This document shows positions 17,062 to 25,721 of a DNA stretch of 57,712 nt, piece after piece (position 1 is the first letter of the stretch; each line of letters starts with the position of its first letter). The notes beneath the pieces are model-generated. The model had not been told where the DNA came from, ran no database searches, and was given only the letters and a program-made list of their open reading frames with translations. The position numbers were made by a program, and so were the translations under genes. This DNA is from Rhodospirillaceae bacterium (lineage in GTDB: Bacteria; Pseudomonadota; Alphaproteobacteria; Bin65): contig JAPOST010000031.1 in the NCBI GenBank assembly GCA_026709535.1, positions 1-57,712 on the forward strand, in the 5' to 3' direction.

Positions 17062-18423
17062 TCAGGCACCTTCGACTTCCTCGGGCAGTATGGCGTTGAG
17101 GATTGCGGCCGCGACCCCCGATACCACAATACCCGAAACGAACAGCGGCAGGGACCAGGCCGGCAGAATATCGGCAGGCAGCGGCCCGAATCCGGCCGCG
17201 CCGGCGAATTGCTGAACTTGCCAAAGCCCCATGCCAAGGCCGAGGGAGATTGCCGCGATCAGCATGTTGCGGGTGGAAAGCCCGGAGCGCGCCACCAGTT
17301 TGAGGCCGGCGGAGACGATCAAACCGAACATGATCACCGCTGCGCCGCCGAGCACCGGCTCTGGCATTGCGCCGATGACGGCAGCCAGCTTGGGAATGAA
17401 ACCGCAGGCCAGCAGGAAAATCGCGCCGATCGTGACGACATGCCGGCTCATCACTCGGGTGAAGGACACCAAGCCGACATTCTGGCTGTAGGACGTGTTG
17501 GGGAGCCCACCGAAAAGCGCAACCACCGCCGAGCCGAGACCATCGGCCATGACGCCACCTCTCAGTTCCCCGTCGGTCGGCTCGCGGTCCGCGCCGCCAG
17601 CGGTCACACCAGAAATGTCGCCGACCGTTTCGACCGTAGTAATGAAGGCCATGATCACCATGAGGCCTATCAGGCCAAGCGCGGCAGGGGTCGAGAATTC
17701 AAGACCAAACCACTGGTCAGGCAGACCAATCCAGTCGGCCTTGGCGATGTTCGCGACCTTGGCCGGGTTCATCATGCCGAACGGAATTGCCACGATGTAA
17801 CCGATCACGATGCCGATGAAGACTGATGCGGTCGACCAGATGCCTCGCCCGAACCGGCGGATCAGCAGAACGACGGCAATAACGAACAGAGCCATCGCCC
17901 AGTTGCCGACATCGCCGAAACCGGCTTTCTTGCAGAAGGCAGCGGGATAGGCGCCGCACCCGGCCGAATATTTGATCCCCACGGGCAGCAGCGTGAAGCC
18001 GATCGTCATCACCACGACGCCGGAAACGAGGCCCGGGATGAACTTGCGGATTTGCGGGATGAAATAGCCGAGCAGAATCTGAAACAGACCGCCGACGAGG
18101 CTGGCACCAAACACAGCGGCGAGGCTTGCGCCGCCCTTGATCGCCGTAGTGAGAATGCCAACATAGGCGAAGCTGGTGCCTTGGACGATCGGCAGTCGGG
18201 AGCCAACAGGCCCGATCCCGATGGTCTGGATCAGCGTCGCCACCCCGGCCGCAAGCAGGGCTATCTGCACCAGCACAGTGATATATTGTGGCCCCGCCGC
18301 CAAGGCAATGAGCAGCGGCACAGTGATGTTGCCGGCAAACATAGCCAAGACGTGCTGAATGCCGAGGGGAACGGCCTCGCCGAGTGGCGGCCGGTAATCG
18401 GGACTTTTGAATTTGTCGTCCAT
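17062..18423 (-). CDS. NCS2-family xanthine/uracil permease
   Basis: Inner-membrane nucleobase symporter of 453 residues with the 14-segment NCS2 layout. The N-terminus PPLGEAVPLGIQHVLAMFAG, then GSRLPIVQGTSFAYVG, and in the C-terminal half GGLPNTSYSQNVGLVSFTRV are signature segments; ETVGD in the middle carries the conserved acidic substrate residue. The start at 18423 gives the normal family N-terminus; a frame open from 18489 would add 22 unlikely residues. The gene converges on the Rieske oxygenase gene, 42 bases apart. The substrate class is a purine or pyrimidine base; xanthine-type is favoured by the neighbour but not provable here. Confidence 0.93.
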   Translation of the reverse strand: MDDKFKSPDYRPPLGEAVPLGIQHVLAMFAGNITVPLLIALAAGPQYITVLVQIALLAAGVATLIQTIGIGPVGSRLPIVQGTSFAYVGILTTAIKGGASLAAVFGASLVGGLFQILLGYFIPQIRKFIPGLVSGVVVMTIGFTLLPVGIKYSAGCGAYPAAFCKKAGFGDVGNWAMALFVIAVVLLIRRFGRGIWSTASVFIGIVIGYIVAIPFGMMNPAKVANIAKADWIGLPDQWFGLEFSTPAALGLIGLMVIMAFITTVETVGDISGVTAGGADREPTDGELRGGVMADGLGSAVVALFGGLPNTSYSQNVGLVSFTRVMSRHVVTIGAIFLLACGFIPKLAAVIGAMPEPVLGGAAVIMFGLIVSAGLKLVARSGLSTRNMLIAAISLGLGMGLWQVQQFAGAAGFGPLPADILPAWSLPLFVSGIVVSGVAAAILNAILPEEVEGA

Positions 18424-18803
18424 GAACAGCGATCCGTGAACCGGGTGATGGAGGCGTCTGGAAGCGAGTTGGACCCAGCGCAGCATCATAACACGCCCAT
18501 GCCGCGAATCAAGGAAGCAGAGCAGACCGTTTGACGACGAGTCGGTTTGACCTTATCGAGCGCAAGGGTAACTCGGGGAACGTCGGTGTGGTGTTGCAGA
18601 GCAGTTCCAACAGGCGCACGATCAAGGCTCGCAATCCCGGACCTCGCCAGCGTAGCAGGCGGCTGCAGGATCATGGTCGTCGCCTTGTCCTTATGCCAGT
18701 TGTGTTACCTGTGGGACAGGCTATTGCCGAGTTCGCGGGGCGAAGTCATGTCTACTCTCGCCTGTCGTGGGGTCCAGCCCGGCCAGCCACAGAATCTTCC
18801 GTG
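18424..18803. other. Promoter region of the permease, no gene seen
   Basis: About 380 bases between the NCS2 permease start and the TRAP permease stop. It should hold the permease promoter. Short open frames on both strands show no family features, and no clear terminator or riboswitch is visible. Confidence 0.4.
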
Positions 18804-20606
18804 TCAGATATCTTCGAAGGGCGCCAGAATAAGAACCAGGCCACCGGCCACCAGCGCGAGACGGGGGACCGTTCTTACTCGGCCAATGATTCCATAGGAC
18901 AACGTGACAAGACCAACTGCGATCTTTGCAGCTGACATCAGCGCGAATGTCGGTGCATGGGCAAGGCCGAGCAGTCCGGGATTGGCGATCATTCCGAGTG
19001 GGATGACGTAGAGTCCGACCCCAAGCGCCATGGCATAGAGCGCCACTCTGAGCCAGTTTTCTTCCACCATTCCGGCGGCAATGAAGACCGCGCCGCAGAC
19101 CGGAGGCGTGATGGTGCTAAGAAGCGCAAACCAGAAGACAAAGAGATGCGCTTGCAACGGATCAAGTCCCAATTTGACCAGCGCTGGGCCGGCAATCGAG
19201 ACACAGATTACATAAGCGGCCGTTGTGGGGACCTCCATGCCGAGCACGAGACAGGCGAGTGCGGTGAGAAGAAGCGACGGCCAGAGAAGTCCTCCCGAGC
19301 CAGAAAGAATGAGCGATGTGATCTTGACACCAAGCCCGGTGATCGAAAGCACCCCGATGATGATGGAGGCGCAGAGGATGATGGATGCGATGACGGCAAC
19401 TTGGTGGCCCGCCGTCAAACAGGCGTGCTTCAGGCGGTCAAGGGTGCGGGAAAGATCAATCGTCAGGCGCTTGTCGAAGAAAATGAGCACGATTCCTGTC
19501 AGGATCGCCATCGCAGCCGCATATTGCGGCGTGACGCCTGCGCCAAACATCCCCCACAACAGGACTGCAAACGGTATCAGAAAGAAGCCCGAGGTAATCG
19601 CGACGTCGCGGACTCCCGGTTTGTCCTGTTCGACTATCGGAGGCAGATCATGCCGACCGGCGAAAGCGTTGATGCCAACCCAGACAGCGAGAAAGTAAAG
19701 AATTGCAGGCAATAGAGCCGCAGCCATGATCTCGACGTAGGGGACCCCTGTCAGTTCGACCATGACGAAGGCACCGGCTCCCATCAGAGGCGGCATGATC
19801 TGACCGCCCGAGGAGGCAACCGCCTCGACGGCGCCAGCGAGCCTTTTCGGGTAGCCGAGCTGTATCATTGCCGGAAGTGTAATCGCCCCGGTCGAGGCGA
19901 CATTTGCCGAGGCAGAACCTGAGATCGACCCGAAGAGCGCCGACGAGAGAACCGAGACTTTCGCAGCTCCACCCTTCAGTCGACCGGCCGCAGCTGTCGC
20001 GAGGTTCATGAAGCCTTGGCCGGCCTCGCCCGCATTCAGGACGGCACCGAAGATGACAAAGATCGCAACCACATTGACCGAGACACCCGTAAGACTACCC
20101 CAGATGCCACCCTCGGCAATGGTGAGCGTACCGAGAAAACTGGCGACGGGCGTCCCGGAATGCCCAAACTCGCCCGGGATGTGCTGACCCCAGAGTCCGT
20201 AGGCAAGCGCAAGCGCGGCAATGGATGGCAGAGGCCATCCGATAGCGCAGCGTGCAGCCGCAAGGACTACAAACAGGACGACAAGGGCGATACCGATTTG
20301 AACCGCGCCTTCAAGAAAGCCGTATTGATCGCCCAGCATCGAATGATTGAGCGCGATCCAGAGACAGGCGGCGACCCCGAACGCGCAAATGAAGACGCCT
20401 GACACGAGCGCGGCCCGACTCTTCGCCGCAAAGACCAGAACCCAAGGCAGCGCCAACATCATATGAATTGGCCGCGCAACAAGGTTCGGCACGAGTCCCG
20501 AGAAGATCAAGCCGAGATGGAATACAATCGTGATCAAACCAAGAACAGCCCAGAAGCGCGTGACCGCATCGGATGCTCTTACGTTTACGGGATAGGGGTG
20601 CGTCAC
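18804..20606 (-). CDS. TRAP transporter fused permease (4TM/12TM type)
   Basis: Fused small-and-large membrane component of a TRAP transporter, 600 residues, very hydrophobic throughout. The N-terminal third corresponds to the DctQ-like part; the rest is the DctM-like part, with the family segments GSISGSASANVASTGAITLP, SSGGQIMPPLMGAGAFVM, GMEVPTTAAYV and FALLSTITPPVCGAVFIAAG. Such fusions pair with TAXI-type binding proteins, and the next gene upstream (28 bases away) is one. The pair imports an organic acid or amino acid driven by an ion gradient; substrate unknown. Confidence 0.95.
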   Translation of the reverse strand: MTHPYPVNVRASDAVTRFWAVLGLITIVFHLGLIFSGLVPNLVARPIHMMLALPWVLVFAAKSRAALVSGVFICAFGVAACLWIALNHSMLGDQYGFLEGAVQIGIALVVLFVVLAAARCAIGWPLPSIAALALAYGLWGQHIPGEFGHSGTPVASFLGTLTIAEGGIWGSLTGVSVNVVAIFVIFGAVLNAGEAGQGFMNLATAAAGRLKGGAAKVSVLSSALFGSISGSASANVASTGAITLPAMIQLGYPKRLAGAVEAVASSGGQIMPPLMGAGAFVMVELTGVPYVEIMAAALLPAILYFLAVWVGINAFAGRHDLPPIVEQDKPGVRDVAITSGFFLIPFAVLLWGMFGAGVTPQYAAAMAILTGIVLIFFDKRLTIDLSRTLDRLKHACLTAGHQVAVIASIILCASIIIGVLSITGLGVKITSLILSGSGGLLWPSLLLTALACLVLGMEVPTTAAYVICVSIAGPALVKLGLDPLQAHLFVFWFALLSTITPPVCGAVFIAAGMVEENWLRVALYAMALGVGLYVIPLGMIANPGLLGLAHAPTFALMSAAKIAVGLVTLSYGIIGRVRTVPRLALVAGGLVLILAPFEDI

Positions 20607-20634
20607 AGACGCACCCCTTGCAGGCTGGCCGCGG

Positions 20635-21594
20635 CTACTTCTGCGCCTCGGTAAGCGCGATGCCCGCCTCAGCGTAGTAGCGTTGAGCTCCTTGATGGAT
20701 CTTGCCGGTGATATTGGCCATCAACCCTGCGTTGACGCCGTTCCACCAGCGTGCATTTTTTCCCATCGCCGCCTTCTGGTCCCAGTAAGTCTTGGTCAGG
20801 CGATAGGCTGTCTTGCTGTCCATCGCCGTCGTCGCATAGGCGACCACCGGCAGCGATGTCGTCATGACTGGCGTATCCTGTCCGGCGTATGTGCCGGCCG
20901 GGATGACGAGCTTCGTGCGCTTCGTGCGCGCGATCTGATCATCCGACAGCGACAAGACCCGTACACCGGTCGATGCGGCAGCCTCAATCACGTTCGGCGC
21001 CGGAAAGGATCCCGCCGTCACAAAGCCGTCGATCTGTCGGTTTTTCAAGGCCGGGACGGCGTTTGAAAGCTCTACATCAGCAAGATCGACCTTGCCTTCG
21101 AGGCCGAAGAGATTGAGGTATTTTTTCCCCTCGCGGGCGCCGAACGAGCCCTTGCCGAGGAGGATTTTCCTGCCTTCGAGCCCCGCGAAATCCGTCACAC
21201 CACTATCTGCCCGGACGACGAAGTGCATGGTCAGAGAAGGGATTGGAAAAAGCGCCCGAATTTCCTTGAATTTAGGATCATTCTTGCCTTTGAACATCGC
21301 CTTGCCACCTTGAGCGAGCCTCACCAGAACGGGCGGGGTGGTGAAGACATAATCGCCGCCACGCACGCGGGCTTGCATGACGTTCTGTACCGAGCCTTGG
21401 CTTTCCTCGACCGTCACGATGATGTCGCCGTCCGAGCCGGCCTTCATCGCCTCGGCAATCTGAACGGCCATTTGGTAGTAAGATGAGGTCGATTTGGCAG
21501 ACTTGTACGTGACGCGGGTCTCTGCGGCGGCGCTTCCAGGAGTCAAGGATGCACCCAAGAGCGCCGCAATCACCGCACGGATTCCGATCTTCAT
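20635..21594 (-). CDS. TAXI-family TRAP transporter solute-binding protein
   Basis: Periplasmic binding protein of 319 residues with a signal peptide (MKIGIRAVIAALLGASLTPG, cleaved near AAA). The TAXI fold signatures include the N-terminal YKSAKSTSSYYQMAVQIAEA, DYVFTTPPVLVRLAQGG, the GLEGRKILLGKGSFGAREG segment and IDGFVTAGSFPAPNVIEAA. AGGGAAAGAGA lies just upstream of the ATG. It is the first gene of a two-gene operon with the fused permease. Confidence 0.93.
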   Translation of the reverse strand: MKIGIRAVIAALLGASLTPGSAAAETRVTYKSAKSTSSYYQMAVQIAEAMKAGSDGDIIVTVEESQGSVQNVMQARVRGGDYVFTTPPVLVRLAQGGKAMFKGKNDPKFKEIRALFPIPSLTMHFVVRADSGVTDFAGLEGRKILLGKGSFGAREGKKYLNLFGLEGKVDLADVELSNAVPALKNRQIDGFVTAGSFPAPNVIEAAASTGVRVLSLSDDQIARTKRTKLVIPAGTYAGQDTPVMTTSLPVVAYATTAMDSKTAYRLTKTYWDQKAAMGKNARWWNGVNAGLMANITGKIHQGAQRYYAEAGIALTEAQK

Positions 21595-21773
21595 ATTCTC
21601 TTTCCCTGTCGATTTGTCTTGCTGAAGGCCGATTTCTGCATCCAGGCTAATAGGTGTTGAGGCACGCTATCCGCAATAAGCAGATCGCGCAAGTCGGCCC
21701 GGTCGAGCAACAGCAGCTTTGCCGGAGGCAGAGCCAATCGACCCGTCTTCCCGGGAAGCATCAAGTGCATCAG

Positions 21774-21893
21774 AAATACTGGCAGGAGCTGCTGGGCCAG
21801 ACGGGAGGGCGTGTGCACCGGCCGCTGCTGGAACTGAGCGAAACGGAAAAGATCGCAACACGGCAGGCCTTCGAGGCATGCGGACTGGCTCAG
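21774..21893 (+). pseudogene. Possible C-terminal scrap of a DapA-family aldolase
   Basis: A 40-codon stretch reads KYWQELLGQTGGRVHRPLLE followed by LSETEKIATRQAFEACGL. This resembles the end of dihydrodipicolinate synthase-family proteins (a Val-Arg-Pro-Pro-Leu-like segment, then a final helix ending Ala-Gly-Leu). The frame left of it shows no homology and there is no plausible start. The rest of the 460-base gap between the TAXI gene and rplI holds no gene I can support. Tentative. Confidence 0.25.
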
Positions 21894-22056
21894 GATTTTC
21901 CTGCCGACGCGGCGTCGCCGAGCCCCGATCAGGCAACGGAGCGACGCTTGCGCTCGACGCCATGACGCTATCGCAGACAGCCCGAAAACGATAGCGATCG
22001 ACTAACGGAATGATGCGACAGCACCGCAATTCATCATTTCGAAACCGAATCACCAG

Positions 22057-22719
22057 TCAATCTGAAGCGATGGATGTCCGGCCAAAGGTCTTTGCTTCTT
22101 CTTCAGACCTGGCTTCCGCCGCACGCGCTTCCTCGCGGGCGAGTCGGCGCTCCTCCCGTTCCATCATTGCGATGGCCACCTCGTCGTTGACCGTTTCTTG
22201 ATCGCCCTCGGTTTCCCCCAGAATGACCGGATCTTCGCCGCGCGCCGCACGCTCGGCCTGAACCTGCGCCTCTTCAGGGGACCGCGCAACATTGACGTTG
22301 ATCATCACAGAGACTTCTGGATGCAGGACGATTCGAATCGGGTGGATACCTAACGTCTTGATAGGATTTTCGGCAACAACCTGTTGCTTGTCGATCGTGA
22401 ACCCCGTGTCGGTCAGGCCCGCAGCGATATCACGGCTTGAAACCGAACCATACAACTGGCCCGATTCGGCCGCCTGACGGATGGAAACAATGGAAGCGCC
22501 ATCCATCTTCCCGGCAGCGGCTTCGGCCTCGACCTTGCGGGTCAGGTTGTCAGCTTCCAGCCGCACCTTCTGTGCCTCGAAGTGGGCGATGTTGTCCTTC
22601 GTTGCCCGTAGTGCCTTTTTTTGCGGTAACAGGAAGTTTCGGGCATAGCCTGCCTTGACAGAGACGACATCGCCCATCTGACCCAATTTCTCGATCCGTT
22701 CCAGCAGAATTACAACCAT
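22057..22719 (-). CDS. rplI: 50S ribosomal protein L9
   Basis: Large-subunit protein that binds 23S rRNA with its N-terminal domain. [20 protein letters not shown] and [17 protein letters not shown] are the family signature. At 220 residues it is longer than the 150 of E. coli, with an acidic/Arg-rich tail from about residue 150 as in other alphaproteobacteria. AGGGAGAGG lies upstream of the ATG. It is the third gene of rpsF-rpsR-rplI, 13 bases after rpsR. Confidence 0.98.
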   Translation of the reverse strand: MVVILLERIEKLGQMGDVVSVKAGYARNFLLPQKKALRATKDNIAHFEAQKVRLEADNLTRKVEAEAAAGKMDGASIVSIRQAAESGQLYGSVSSRDIAAGLTDTGFTIDKQQVVAENPIKTLGIHPIRIVLHPEVSVMINVNVARSPEEAQVQAERAARGEDPVILGETEGDQETVNDEVAIAMMEREERRLAREEARAAEARSEEEAKTFGRTSIASD

Positions 22720-22732
22720 GGCCCGCCTCTCC

Positions 22733-22960
22733 CTAGCCCGACACGTAGGGCAGCAACGCGAGATACCGCGCGCGCTTGATGGCGCGGGACAGTTCCCGCT
22801 GCTTCTTGGCGGAAACGGCAGTAATCCGGCTGGGGACGATATTGCCTCGCTCGGAGATGAACCGCTGTAGCAGCTTAACGTCCATGTAGTCGATCTTCGG
22901 TGCCTTTGGACCGGAGAACGGACAGCTTTTGCGGCGGCGAAAAAAGGGACGTCGGGCCAT
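22733..22960 (-). CDS. rpsR: 30S ribosomal protein S18
   Basis: Small-subunit protein of 75 residues that pairs with S6 on 16S rRNA. The family core is recognisable as [20 protein letters not shown] followed by [20 protein letters not shown]. Its ATG shares one base with the rpsF stop (TAATG), so translation is coupled. Confidence 0.98.
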   Translation of the reverse strand: MARRPFFRRRKSCPFSGPKAPKIDYMDVKLLQRFISERGNIVPSRITAVSAKKQRELSRAIKRARYLALLPYVSG

Positions 22961-23481
22961 TATTCGTCTACCTCGGTTTTGGCTTCTTCAGACTTGGCTT
23001 CGATCTGCGGCGCGTCAGCCTTGTGTCCATCCTTCTCGGGCGCGGTGGCTTTTGTCTCTCCGACAGCAGTGTCGTCTGATTTCGGCGTGCCTGCGCTGTC
23101 CCCGGTCTTCCGCTCTTCTTCGCGGCGAGCGCGGCGCTCGCCGCGGTCCCGGCGTTCTTCGCGCCGTAGCATCATGATCGACGGTCCTTCGTTCAACTCG
23201 TCCACCCGCAGAGTCAGATCGCGCAGAATGTCGCTGTTCAGGCGCATCACACGTTGCATTTCGTGCACGGCTTCTGCCGGTGCATCAATGTTCAGAAGTA
23301 CGTAATGAGCTTTGCGGTTCTTCTTGACGCGATAAGCGAGGTTCCGAAGACCCCAGTATTCCCGCTTCTTCACTTCGCCGCCGCCGTTGGCGATAATTTC
23401 TGCGAACTGGTCGGTCAGGGCATCAACCTGACTTGACGCAATGTCTTGGCGCGCAAGGTACACGCACTCGTAAAATGCCAA
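22960..23481 (-). CDS. rpsF: 30S ribosomal protein S6
   Basis: Small-subunit protein of 173 residues. The S6 core is clear (residues 1-110: [40 protein letters not shown]). The C-terminal 65 residues are a charged Arg/Glu/Lys tail, longer than in E. coli. The start codon is TTG, not ATG: AGGGAG stands about eight bases upstream and no ATG fits the family N-terminus. It is the first gene of the rpsF-rpsR-rplI operon, divergent from fabD across about 230 bases that must hold both promoters. Confidence 0.97.
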   Translation of the reverse strand: MAFYECVYLARQDIASSQVDALTDQFAEIIANGGGEVKKREYWGLRNLAYRVKKNRKAHYVLLNIDAPAEAVHEMQRVMRLNSDILRDLTLRVDELNEGPSIMMLRREERRDRGERRARREEERKTGDSAGTPKSDDTAVGETKATAPEKDGHKADAPQIEAKSEEAKTEVDE

Positions 23482-23712
23482 GGCAAATACTCCCTATGGC
23501 TGTTTTGCGACTCGCCGCCATACTTCCGACTACCGGGGAAAAGCTGCACGGGTCTAGCCAAAGTCTCCAGCGCAGATAACGCCGTCCCTTTGGCAAGGAG
23601 TTATGATGAATGACCAAGATATTGCAGAGCCACACAGGCACAAGTGGTCAGCTTGACACGCTATTGCCGCACGGTATGAACCTTGATCCTGCAATTGCTT
23701 CGCTGAATTTCC

Positions 23713-24654
23713 ATGACTGATCGTATATTCGTCTTTCCCGGGCAGGGATCCCAGGCAGTTGGAATGGGCAAGGATTTGGCAGAAGCTTCATCCGCCGCCA
23801 AGCTGGTGTTTGAAGAGGTCGACAACGCCCTGTCGCAAAACCTGTCCAAGCTGATGTTCGAAGGCCCGGGCGAGGACCTGACCCTGACCGAAAATGCCCA
23901 GCCAGCCCTGATGGCCGTCAGCATCGCTGTCCTGCGCACTCTGGAAGAAGCTGGCATCCTGCTGCCCGAAAAAGCCCGTTTTGTTGCCGGCCATTCACTG
24001 GGCGAATATTCGGCCTTGTGCGCTGCACAATCTTTCTCTCTGCCAGACACAGCCAGATTGCTGAAGGCGCGTGGTCAGGCGATGCAAGCAGCCGTACCGG
24101 TAGGCGAATCGGCCATGGCTGCCCTGTTGGGCGCGACGCTGGAACAGGCAAACGAGGTTGTCCGCACGACAGCGGGTGACGACGTGTGCGCCATCGCCAA
24201 CGATAACGCCGAAGGTCAAGTGGTCATCAGCGGTCATGTCGGCGCGGTCGACCGCGCCATTGAGGCTGCTCAGGAACTCGGCATTCGCCGGGCGATGAAA
24301 CTTCAGGTCAGCGCCGCGTTCCATTGCAGCCTCATGCAGCCGGCTGCTGACGCCATGGCGATTGAACTGGAAAAGATCGCCCCGAGCAATCCTTCGGTAC
24401 CACTTATCGCGAACGTCACGGCCTCCCATGTCAGCGACGGAGCCACGATCAGGGACTTGCTGGTGCAACAAGTCACAAGCATGGTGCGTTGGCGCGAAAG
24501 CATGTTGTTCGCAAAGGACCAAGGCTGTGTAGACCTTCTGGAAATTGGGGCTGGCAAGGTTCTGACCGCCATAGCGCGCCGGATTGATCCAGAACTGAAA
24601 GCCGTGGCCGTCAACACGCCCGACGATATCGACGCATTCCTGGCTGCAGCGTAG
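23713..24654 (+). CDS. fabD: Malonyl-CoA:ACP transacylase
   Basis: Loads malonyl groups from CoA onto acyl carrier protein for fatty acid synthesis; cytoplasmic, 313 residues. The N-terminal FVFPGQGSQAVGMGKDLAE and the nucleophile motif GHSLGE (Ser95) are diagnostic; the catalytic His is in AAFHCSLMQPA (about 203). It heads a fabD-fabG pair. The acpP and fabF genes that usually follow in alphaproteobacteria are missing here. Confidence 0.97.
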   Translation: MTDRIFVFPGQGSQAVGMGKDLAEASSAAKLVFEEVDNALSQNLSKLMFEGPGEDLTLTENAQPALMAVSIAVLRTLEEAGILLPEKARFVAGHSLGEYSALCAAQSFSLPDTARLLKARGQAMQAAVPVGESAMAALLGATLEQANEVVRTTAGDDVCAIANDNAEGQVVISGHVGAVDRAIEAAQELGIRRAMKLQVSAAFHCSLMQPAADAMAIELEKIAPSNPSVPLIANVTASHVSDGATIRDLLVQQVTSMVRWRESMLFAKDQGCVDLLEIGAGKVLTAIARRIDPELKAVAVNTPDDIDAFLAAA

Positions 24655-24689
24655 CGCTGCCATCTTGCGAATCACACAGGAAACGACCC

Positions 24690-25427
24690 ATGTTCGATCT
24701 TTCCGGCAAGACTGCTCTCGTCACCGGAGCCTCAGGCGGTATCGGCAGCGCCATTGCCAGAGCCCTGCATGCTCAAGGCGCTGCAGTCGCTCTCTCCGGT
24801 CGCCGAAAGGACGCGCTTGATGCTCTGGCGCGCGCGTTGGGCGAGCGGACCCACGTGATGCCAGCCGATTTGAACGAACCGGAACAAACAGATGCCCTGA
24901 TCTCCCTGACGGAAGAGGCGTTGGGAGACTTGCATATCCTGGTCAACAATGCCGGTCTTGCCCGAGACATGCTGTCGATGCGATTGTCTGACGAGCAGTG
25001 GCGAAACGTGATCGAGGTTAACCTGACCAGCGTTTTCCGCCTGTCGCGCGCAGCGCTCAGGAACATGGTCCGGCGCCGGTATGGTCGGGTTATCAACATG
25101 ACATCAGTCGTTGGCGTGACCGGTAATCCGGGACAAGCAAATTATGCGGCGTCCAAGGCCGGCATGATCGGCATGACGAAAAGCATGGCAGCGGAAGTGG
25201 CAGCGCGCGGAATCACGCTGAACTGCATCGCACCGGGATTCATCAAATCCGACATGACCGACATCTTGAACGACAAGCAGAAAGCCACGATCATTGATCA
25301 TGTCCCTGTCGGCAAGATCGGTGACCCGGAAGATATCGGGGCCGCAGCCGTTTATCTTGCCAGCGACGAAGCCGCCTATGTCACGGGACAGACCCTGCAC
25401 GTCAACGGCGGCATGGCGATGATCTGA
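24690..25427 (+). CDS. fabG: 3-oxoacyl-ACP reductase
   Basis: NADPH-dependent short-chain reductase of fatty acid elongation, 245 residues. It has the dinucleotide motif TGASGGIGSAIA (residues 14-25), NNAG near 90, and the catalytic Ser, Tyr and Lys in NMTSVVGVTG and NYAASKAGMIGMTKSMA. AGGAAA lies upstream of the ATG, 35 bases after fabD. Synteny with fabD supports true FabG rather than another short-chain dehydrogenase. Just downstream the usual acpP is replaced by a convergent dioxygenase fragment. Confidence 0.96.
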   Translation: MFDLSGKTALVTGASGGIGSAIARALHAQGAAVALSGRRKDALDALARALGERTHVMPADLNEPEQTDALISLTEEALGDLHILVNNAGLARDMLSMRLSDEQWRNVIEVNLTSVFRLSRAALRNMVRRRYGRVINMTSVVGVTGNPGQANYAASKAGMIGMTKSMAAEVAARGITLNCIAPGFIKSDMTDILNDKQKATIIDHVPVGKIGDPEDIGAAAVYLASDEAAYVTGQTLHVNGGMAMI

Positions 25428-25457
25428 CCACGACCCGACCTCCCCGCTTCCGGAGGA

Positions 25458-25721
25458 TCAGGCGGCCAGCGCTTCGCCGTCCAGCGTGATCCTGTGCATC
25501 AGCCGGCGATGGCCGTGATAGTCGCTGAAGGCGTGATGCCATGTCACCCGGTTGTCCCAGAACGCCACGGAACCGTCGTCCCATTGGAAACGGCAGGTGT
25601 GTTCGGACCTGGACATATTCTGGTACGGGTAATCAAGGAACAGCTTGCTTTCCTCTTGGATCCAAGCCTCGACGCCGAACTGGTGACGGCTGGAATGCTT
25701 AGCGATCCAGAAAGGGCAGAT
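25458..25721 (-). pseudogene. C-terminal fragment of a TauD/TfdA-type dioxygenase
   Basis: A stretch of about 85 codons without a usable start, open from a stop at 25722 to a stop at 25458. It carries the last third of an Fe(II)/2-oxoglutarate dioxygenase: FGVEAWIQEESKLFLDYPYQ, then RFQWDDGSVAFWDNRVTWHH and DYHGHRRLMHRITL. This includes the distal His and the Arg that binds 2-oxoglutarate. The N-terminal two thirds, with the HxD pair, are absent. Its 5' end overlaps the end of hutU by 23 bases, so a rearrangement probably joined hutU to a truncated gene here. No protein product is expected. Confidence 0.8.
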
